Shown: positions 58,777-64,000 of the stretch, piece after piece
Layout: every line of letters begins with the position of its first letter
How positions within the stretch are numbered: the stretch's first letter is position 1
DNA from: Blastococcus sp. TF02A-30
Lineage (GTDB): Bacteria; Actinomycetota; Actinomycetes; Mycobacteriales; Geodermatophilaceae
Reading direction: 5' to 3'
Length of the DNA stretch: 64,000 bases
Assembly (NCBI RefSeq): GCF_003319185.1
Contig: NZ_QOHJ01000002.1
Coordinates: 62,001 to 126,000, forward strand
Program-made: the position numbers and the translations under genes
The notes under the pieces: generated by a model
What the model saw: only the letters and a program-made list of their open reading frames with translations
The model's database searches: none
Told to the model about the DNA's origin: nothing

Positions 58777-61016
58777 TCGCCGTGGTGGGGGGGACCGATG
58801 GCGAGGGCGGGCTGGACCGGCTGCTGGACGAGGACCCGGCCGACCTCTACGAGAACGCGCCGATGGGCTACTTCTCGGCGGTGCCCGGCGGGCGGGTGGT
58901 CAAGGCCAACCGCACCTTCTGCGCGTGGCTCGGCCGGCCCGCCGAGGAGGTGCTCGGCGCGCGGTTCCAGGACTTCCTGACCCCCGGCGGCCAGGTCTAC
59001 GCGGAGACGCACCTGCTGCCGCTGCTGCGGATGCAGGGCGCGGTGCGGGAGATCGCGCTGGACCTGCGGCGGGCCGACGGCTCGGTGCTGCCGTGCCTGG
59101 TGAACGCGGTGGAGGTGCGCGACGACGCCGGCGCGGCGGTGCTGCTGCGGGCCACGGTGTTCGAGGCGACGGCGCGGCGGCGGTACGAGCGCGACCTGCT
59201 GGCCGCCCGTCGGGCCGCGGAGGAGTCCGAGGCGCGGTCGCGGGTGCTGCAGCACGTCGTGTCGGACCTGGCGGCCACGGTCTCGGTGGAGGACGTCGCG
59301 ACGGTGATCGTCCAGCGGAGCCGGGCCGCGCTGCGGGCGCGCGGCGCGGCGCTGGTGGTGGTCGTGGACGGCGAGGAGGGCGGGGCGCCGGGGCTGCGGT
59401 TCGTGCGCACCGACGGGCTGCCCCCGACCCTGCTGGAGGAGTTCCGGGCGACCGTGGACCGCGGGCTGGTCCGCGAGCTGCCGCTGGGCGTGCGGAGCGT
59501 GCCGCTCGACGAGGCGCTGCACCGGTCGCGGCCGGGGCTGGCCGCGGCGATGGCCCGCGCGGCGGTGACCGAGCTGGTCGTGGTGCCGGTGACGGCGGAC
59601 AGCCGGCAGCTCGGCGTGCTGGCGCTGGTGTTGGGCGAGGGCGTGGGGGACCTGATCAGCCTGCACGAGCCGGGGGAGCGGCCGCCGCTGCCCGAGGCGG
59701 ACGTCGACCTGCTGCGGACCATCGGGCGGCAGGCGGGCCAGGCCCTGGAGCGCGCGCGGCTGCACGAGGAGACCTCGCGGCAGGCCGAGCGCGCGGCCTT
59801 CCTGCTGGAGGCGGCCCGGCTGCTCGCCGGGGCGGCCGACGTGACCGAGACGGTGGAGCGGCTGGCCGCGCTGGCGGTGGAGCGGCTGGCCGACGTCTGC
59901 GTCATCGACCTGGTCACCGAGGTCGGGACGCGCCGGACGGCGGCCCGGCACCGGGACCCCGCGCGGCAGCGCCTCCTGGACGAGCTGCGCGCCCGGCAGC
60001 TGCCCCAGCGCAGCGACGACCACCCGAGCGTGCGGGCGCTCGCGGAGGGCCGCACGCAGTGGGTGCGGTCGCCCGACGACGCCTACCTGCGGCGGATCAC
60101 CGTCGACGAGCAGCACCTGGCGATCAGCCGGGCGCTCGAGCTGGCCGGGCTGGTCGCGGTGCCGCTGGTCGCCGACGGCCGCCGGCTGGGCGTGGTCACC
60201 TTCGGCGCGGACCGGGCGCGCGGGTCGTTCACCGCGGCCGACGTCGAGATGGCCGAGCAGCTCGGGCTGCAGCTGGCGCTGGTGGTGGCCAAGGCCCAGC
60301 GCTACGACCTCGAGGTGCGCACCTCGCACGAGCTGCAGGCCAGCCTGCTCCCCGCCTCACCACCGGAGGTGCCGGGGCTGGGCATCGCGGTGCGCTACCT
60401 GCCGGCGACCTACGGGGTCGAGGTGGGCGGGGACTTCTACGACGTCGTCCCGCTGGCCGACCACGTCGCGCTCGCGGTCGGCGACGTGGTGGGGCACGAC
60501 ATCACCGCGGCGGCGAGCATGGGCCAGCTGGGCAGCGTGTACCGGGCGCTGCTGGTGGACGGCCCGGCACCGAGCGCGGTGATCGACCGGCTGCAGGCGA
60601 GCTGGTCGCTGCTGGGGCTGCAGCGCATGGCGACGGCGCTGTTCGCGTCGCTGGCCCCGGCCACCGGGCAGCTGCGGATGGCCTCGGCCGGGCACCTGCC
60701 GCCGCTGCTGCTCAGCGGCGGGACGGCGTCCTACCTGCCGGTGGTGCCGACCCGGATGCTCGGGGCGCCGCCGGCCCCCACGCCCGCCGTCGAGTGGGCC
60801 GGGGTCCTCGCCGCGGGCGACACGCTGCTGCTCTACACCGACGGGTTGGTGGAGAGCCGGACCGCCGACGTCGACGAGGGCATGGACCGGCTGCTGCAGG
60901 TGGCTGCCTCGGCCGGGACGTCCGAGCCCGACGAGCTGCTCGACCGGGTGCTGGCCGAGCTGACCGGTCCGCACCGCGGCGACGACATCGCGCTGCTGGC
61001 ACTGACCCGCCGCTGA
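58773..61016 (+). CDS. rsbP: PAS-GAF-GAF-SpoIIE phosphatase, RsbP-like
   Basis: A 747-residue regulator. A PAS domain (about 25-130, MGYFSAVPGGRVVKANRTFCAWLGR), a coiled coil, a GAF domain (about 165-325), a second GAF (about 340-500) and a PP2C-type SpoIIE phosphatase (about 505-747) with EVGGDFYDVV, GDVVGHD and the final GDDIALLAL. It would remove phosphate from STAS antagonists when the sensor detects stress. Bacillus RsbP has only PAS; the two GAF domains here add further inputs. Confidence 0.9.
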   Translation: MIAVVGGTDGEGGLDRLLDEDPADLYENAPMGYFSAVPGGRVVKANRTFCAWLGRPAEEVLGARFQDFLTPGGQVYAETHLLPLLRMQGAVREIALDLRRADGSVLPCLVNAVEVRDDAGAAVLLRATVFEATARRRYERDLLAARRAAEESEARSRVLQHVVSDLAATVSVEDVATVIVQRSRAALRARGAALVVVVDGEEGGAPGLRFVRTDGLPPTLLEEFRATVDRGLVRELPLGVRSVPLDEALHRSRPGLAAAMARAAVTELVVVPVTADSRQLGVLALVLGEGVGDLISLHEPGERPPLPEADVDLLRTIGRQAGQALERARLHEETSRQAERAAFLLEAARLLAGAADVTETVERLAALAVERLADVCVIDLVTEVGTRRTAARHRDPARQRLLDELRARQLPQRSDDHPSVRALAEGRTQWVRSPDDAYLRRITVDEQHLAISRALELAGLVAVPLVADGRRLGVVTFGADRARGSFTAADVEMAEQLGLQLALVVAKAQRYDLEVRTSHELQASLLPASPPEVPGLGIAVRYLPATYGVEVGGDFYDVVPLADHVALAVGDVVGHDITAAASMGQLGSVYRALLVDGPAPSAVIDRLQASWSLLGLQRMATALFASLAPATGQLRMASAGHLPPLLLSGGTASYLPVVPTRMLGAPPAPTPAVEWAGVLAAGDTLLLYTDGLVESRTADVDEGMDRLLQVAASAGTSEPDELLDRVLAELTGPHRGDDIALLALTRR

Positions 61017-61097
61017 GCGTTACCCGCCGGTAGCCCCTGCCGCGCGGCGCGGTTCCGGGTCACCATGGTCGTGCACCCGCGGCAGGGGGAGGGCGAC

Positions 61098-61403
61098 ATG
61101 GCGGCGTCGGATCCGGTGGCCGAGGCGATCGACGGGGCCACGGGCGACTGGTCGATGAGCGGCGACGCGATGCGCTGGTCACCGGAGCTGGCCGAGCGCG
61201 GGGTGGCCGGCGAGCAGCTGCGCGGCCTGGACGTCGCGGCCGGGCTGGGTGCCGGGCTGGGGCTGGACATCGCCGGGGTGCGCCGCCTGGTGTCCGGCGC
61301 GCTGGTGTCGCTCGGGGAGGTGGCCGGCGACGTCGTCAGCGAGCTGCGCTCCCTGACCCGCGGGCCGGACGACGCCGATCCGGAGCACGGCGGCGAGGCC
61401 TGA
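61098..61403 (+). CDS. Small hypothetical protein
   Basis: A 101-residue protein without a signal or membrane helix, rich in Ala, Gly and acidic residues. The centre (RWSPELAERGVAGEQLRGLDVAAGLGAGLGLD) may be helical. Strong RBS GGGGGAGGG before the ATG supports the start; an ATG at 61065 is less likely. No family recognised. Stands between the phosphatase and the acyl-CoA dehydrogenases. Confidence 0.6.
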   Translation: MAASDPVAEAIDGATGDWSMSGDAMRWSPELAERGVAGEQLRGLDVAAGLGAGLGLDIAGVRRLVSGALVSLGEVAGDVVSELRSLTRGPDDADPEHGGEA

Positions 61404-61491
61404 CGCCGGGACGTCCTGACGCCCCCGCGGGGCGGGCGCCGGCGGCTGCCTGTAGAACGGGCGGTGAGTCCTGTCACCCGTGGGGAGTCGC

Positions 61492-62652
61492 ATGAGCAAC
61501 GCGTTGACGCTGGCACCGGCGCCGCGGTCCGAGGCCGCCGAACGGGTGCGGGGCGAGGTGCGCGACTTCCTCGCCGCCGAGCTGGCCGCCGGCACCTTCA
61601 GCACGCACGTCGACACCTGGCTGTCCGGCGTCGACCCGGCGTTCTCCCGCAAGCTGGGCGAGCGCGGCTGGCTCGGCATGACCTGGCCGAAGCGCTACGG
61701 CGGGCACGAGCGCTCGGCGATGGAGCGCTACGCGGTCACCGAGGAGCTGCTCGCGGCCGGTGCGCCGGTGGCCGCGCACTGGATCGCCGACCGGCAGTCC
61801 GGCCCGAACCTGCTCCGCTACGGCACGGAGGAGCAGCGGCGGGAGATCCTGCCGCGGATCGCCGCCGGCGAGTGCTACTTCGTGATCGGGATGAGCGAGC
61901 CCGACTCCGGCTCCGACCTCGCCTCGATCCGCACCCGGGCCTCGCGGAACGACGCCGGCGACTGGGTGGTCAACGGCGCCAAGGTCTGGACGTCGAACGC
62001 GCACGCCTCGCACTACGGCATCGTGCTGGTGCGCACCTCGCCGGCTGATCCGCAGAACCGGCACGCCGGGCTCTCCCAGCTGCTGGTCGACCTCTCGCTG
62101 CCGGGCATCACGGTCAACCCGATCCGCATCCTCGACGGCGGGCACCACTTCAACGAGGTCGTCTTCGAGGACGTCGTCGTCCCCGGCGACATGCTGCTCG
62201 GGAAGGAGGGCGACGGCTGGCACCAGGTGACCGCGGAGCTGGCCTTCGAGCGGTCGGGGCCGGAACGGTTCCTGTCCACCTACCCGCTGCTCGCCGAGTT
62301 CGGCCGGCGGGCCGCGGCCACCGGCGACCCGGCGCAGCTGGCCGCGCTGGGCCGGCTGTCGGCCCGGGTGCTGTCGCTGCGGCAGCTGTCGCTGCGGATC
62401 GCGGCGGCGCTGGACCGCGGGGAGCTGCCGAACATCGCGGCGGCCCTGGTCAAGGACGTGGGGACGACGTTCGAGGCCGACGTCATCGACGAGGTGCGGC
62501 GGGTGGTCGAGGTGACGCCGTCGCTGGACTCGCCGGACCCGCTGGCGCGGGCCCTGGCGGAGGCGCAGCTGCACCAGCCGGGCTTCACGCTGCGCGGCGG
62601 GACGAACGAGATCCTGCGGGGGATCGTGGCACGAGGGCTGGGACTGCGATGA
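61492..62652 (+). CDS. Acyl-CoA dehydrogenase (first subunit of a pair)
   Basis: A 386-residue flavoenzyme with the FAD/substrate block FVIGMSEPDSGSDLASI and the C-terminal RGGTNEILRGIVARGLG. The position of the catalytic base is not secure by eye. It is coupled by ATGA overlap with a second, shorter acyl-CoA dehydrogenase, as in the mycobacterial heterodimeric FadE pairs that act on steroid-type or branched acyl-CoA. Confidence 0.88.
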   Translation: MSNALTLAPAPRSEAAERVRGEVRDFLAAELAAGTFSTHVDTWLSGVDPAFSRKLGERGWLGMTWPKRYGGHERSAMERYAVTEELLAAGAPVAAHWIADRQSGPNLLRYGTEEQRREILPRIAAGECYFVIGMSEPDSGSDLASIRTRASRNDAGDWVVNGAKVWTSNAHASHYGIVLVRTSPADPQNRHAGLSQLLVDLSLPGITVNPIRILDGGHHFNEVVFEDVVVPGDMLLGKEGDGWHQVTAELAFERSGPERFLSTYPLLAEFGRRAAATGDPAQLAALGRLSARVLSLRQLSLRIAAALDRGELPNIAAALVKDVGTTFEADVIDEVRRVVEVTPSLDSPDPLARALAEAQLHQPGFTLRGGTNEILRGIVARGLGLR

Positions 62653-63689
62653 GCGATCAGGACCTGGTGATCGAGACCGTCCGCGACATCCTGGGCGGGT
62701 TCGAGCCGTTCGACCCGACGCCGGAGCGGCGCTGGGACGACGGGCTGTGGGCCGCGCTGGCCGATGCCGGGCTGACCGGTGTGGGGCTGCCGGAGTCGAT
62801 GGGCGGCTCGGGCGGTGACCTCGCCGACGCGGTGGCGATCGTCCGCACGCTCGCCTCGGGTGCCGCGGCGGTGCCGGTGGCCGAGCAGCTGCTCGTGGCC
62901 GGGCCGGCGGTGCTGGCGGCCGGGCTGCCGCTCCCGCCGGTCGAGGAGCCGCTGACCTTCGCGGCCGCCGACGCGGTGACCTCCGCGCCCGCGGGCGACG
63001 CGTTCGCGCTGACCGGGACGGTGACCGACGTGCCCTGGACGGGGGCGGCCCGGCACCTGGCGCTGCTGCTGCCGGGGCCGGCGATCGCGCTGGTCGACGT
63101 CGGCGGCCTCGCTGTGTCGGACGCGGCGAACCTGGCGGGGGAGCCGCGCGGGTCGCTGGTGCTGGACGGCGTCCCGGCGCTGGTCGAGCCGATCAACGCG
63201 GCGCAGGCGCGGGAGCTGCGGTCGGGCTACGCGCTGGCCCGGGCGGTGCAGCTGACGGCGGCGCTGGAGCAGGTACTGGCCTGGACGGTGCAGTACGCGG
63301 GGGAACGGCAGCAGTTCGGCCGGCCGCTGGCCAAGTTCCAGGCGATCCAGATGGAGCTCGCCGAGATGGCCGGTGAGGTGACGGCGGTGACGGCGCTGAC
63401 CGACGCCGCCGTGCAGGCGCTCATGCACGGGGAGGACGACTTCTGGCTGGCCGCGGCGGCGGCGAAGGTGCGCGCCGGGGCGGCCGTCGAGGTCGTGGCC
63501 CGGCTCGCGCACCAGGTGCACGGGGCCATCGGCTTCACCCAGGAGCACCGGCTGCACCACCTGACCAAGCGGCTGTGGTCGTGGCGGGACGAGGCCGGCG
63601 GCGAGCTGCACTGGTCGCGGAACCTGGCGGTCGGGCTGCTCGCCGACGGCGGCGACGGGCTCTGGCCGGCGCTGACGCGGGTGGTCTGA
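62649..63689 (+). CDS. Acyl-CoA dehydrogenase (second subunit of a pair)
   Basis: A 346-residue protein, shorter than a normal FadE (about 380-400). It keeps GLPESMGGSGGDLADAV near the start and the QYAGERQQFGRPLAKFQ helix, and HQVHGAIGFTQEHRLHH, but the middle beta domain is reduced. This reduced form next to a full-length partner is typical of alpha2beta2 acyl-CoA dehydrogenases, where FAD binds between the unlike subunits. Confidence 0.88.
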   Translation: MSDQDLVIETVRDILGGFEPFDPTPERRWDDGLWAALADAGLTGVGLPESMGGSGGDLADAVAIVRTLASGAAAVPVAEQLLVAGPAVLAAGLPLPPVEEPLTFAAADAVTSAPAGDAFALTGTVTDVPWTGAARHLALLLPGPAIALVDVGGLAVSDAANLAGEPRGSLVLDGVPALVEPINAAQARELRSGYALARAVQLTAALEQVLAWTVQYAGERQQFGRPLAKFQAIQMELAEMAGEVTAVTALTDAAVQALMHGEDDFWLAAAAAKVRAGAAVEVVARLAHQVHGAIGFTQEHRLHHLTKRLWSWRDEAGGELHWSRNLAVGLLADGGDGLWPALTRVV

Positions 63690-63747
63690 CACCGGGACGT
63701 TCGCCGCAGGCCACCTGCCCGACATCTGCGGGTGGTGGCATGGGGCC

Positions 63748-63918
63748 ATGACCGCGCGACCCGGCGAGCGACGCATCCCCGACGACGTGCACGTGGTGGA
63801 CGTGCACGGATCGCGGTTCCTGCTGGAGTGGTTGGACCGCGACGTCCTCGCGGCGGCGGCCGCGGCGCTGCTGGCCGCACCCGAGCTGCCGTCCGCAGGC
63901 GAGGCGCGGGCGGCCTGA
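63748..63918 (+). CDS. Small hypothetical protein
   Basis: A 56-residue protein with a short beta region (VHVVDVHGSRFLLEWLDRDVL) and an Ala-rich helix. There is no known motif. The ATG lies after GGTGGTGGC, a moderate RBS. Codon choice matches the region. Weak support overall. Confidence 0.45.
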   Translation: MTARPGERRIPDDVHVVDVHGSRFLLEWLDRDVLAAAAAALLAAPELPSAGEARAA

Positions 63919-63951
63919 CCGGTCGGCCCGGCTGCGCCCGCGCCCGCCGGG

Positions 63952-64000
63952 TCAGACCGTCTCGGGCACCCGCAGGTGGGCCAGCGCCAGCTCGAAGGTC
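63952..64000 (-). CDS. C-terminal end of an unidentified gene
   Basis: The last 49 bp read on the minus strand as the final 16 residues of an open frame (ending HLRVPETV) before a TGA. The rest lies outside the window, so the family cannot be named. Confidence 0.35.
   Translation of the reverse strand, partial: TFELALAHLRVPETV

Noticed and set aside
1-64000. tRNA, rRNA, CRISPR, insertion sequences or riboswitches
   Set aside because: I found no cloverleaf with a T-loop consensus, no regular spaced repeats, no transposase motifs and no known riboswitch core by eye.

Overview
The window is chromosomal DNA from a very GC-rich actinobacterium. Codons end almost always in G or C, GTG starts are common, and many genes overlap by 4 bp (ATGA or GTGA). 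The gene content (two DUF1206 proteins, a DivIVA-like protein, HelR, a CadI-type ars locus, PAS/GAF/SpoIIE phosphatase, many ROK and SDR proteins) fits a soil or stone actinobacterium such as the Geodermatophilaceae. That family assignment is inference. I see no rRNA, tRNA, CRISPR array, insertion sequence, phage gene or integrase, so this looks like stable chromosome with small metabolic islands.

Layout. 1-7.8 kb: housekeeping and uncharacterised genes (DUF817, FBP zinc finger, PQ-loop protein, serine hydrolase, DivIVA-like protein, aldo/keto reductase, acyltransferase). 7.8-11.0 kb: arsenic resistance, with arsR-acr3-arsC-arsC on the minus strand and a divergent cadI, sharing a promoter region with two inverted-repeat operators. 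11-20 kb: a coiled-coil protein, a DinB/WYL-regulator pair, SDR, diguanylate cyclase, HtrA-like protease, YbdK ligase, type II NADH dehydrogenase, hydrolase. 20-32 kb: a sugar island with xylB, a XylR-type ROK repressor with a recognisable operator, xylA, a second ROK regulator, a sugar ABC transporter (ATPase, permease, lipoprotein), a Gfo/Idh/MocA dehydrogenase and a TIM-barrel sugar isomerase. Strong hairpins divide this island. 32-43 kb: cupredoxin lipoprotein, hydrolase, a PH-like protein with a divergent HTH regulator, DoxX, DEAD-box helicase, MFS carrier, GMC oxidoreductase plus aldehyde dehydrogenase, RsbW-like kinase. 43.5-46 kb: STAS antagonist, thiolase and acetoacetyl-CoA-reductase-like SDR. 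46-50 kb: membrane proteins of unknown function (DUF2254, two DUF1206). 50-53 kb: a SIR2-domain protein with a possible macro-like N-terminus and a CYP152 peroxygenase/decarboxylase. 53-57 kb: HelR divergent from NudK, hydrolase, tiny zinc ribbon. 57-61 kb: hemerythrin-like protein and an RsbQ-RsbP-like stress pair. 61-64 kb: two coupled acyl-CoA dehydrogenases.

How the genes work together. XylA and XylB form the complete xylose to xylulose-5-phosphate route under XylR control. The neighbouring ABC operon probably imports a sugar or polyol that the dehydrogenase and isomerase process. The ars genes cover sensing, arsenate reduction and arsenite export. RsbQ/RsbP, the RsbW-like kinase and the STAS protein are parts of a partner-switching stress network, but no sigma factor gene is in the window.

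The most notable items are the SIR2 protein with a macro-like N-terminus (50174-51778), the OleT-like histidine in the CYP152 enzyme (51820-53037), the ars and xyl operators, and several very strong perfect palindromes. I did not find an obvious complete new system. The SIR2 protein is the best candidate for a new one.
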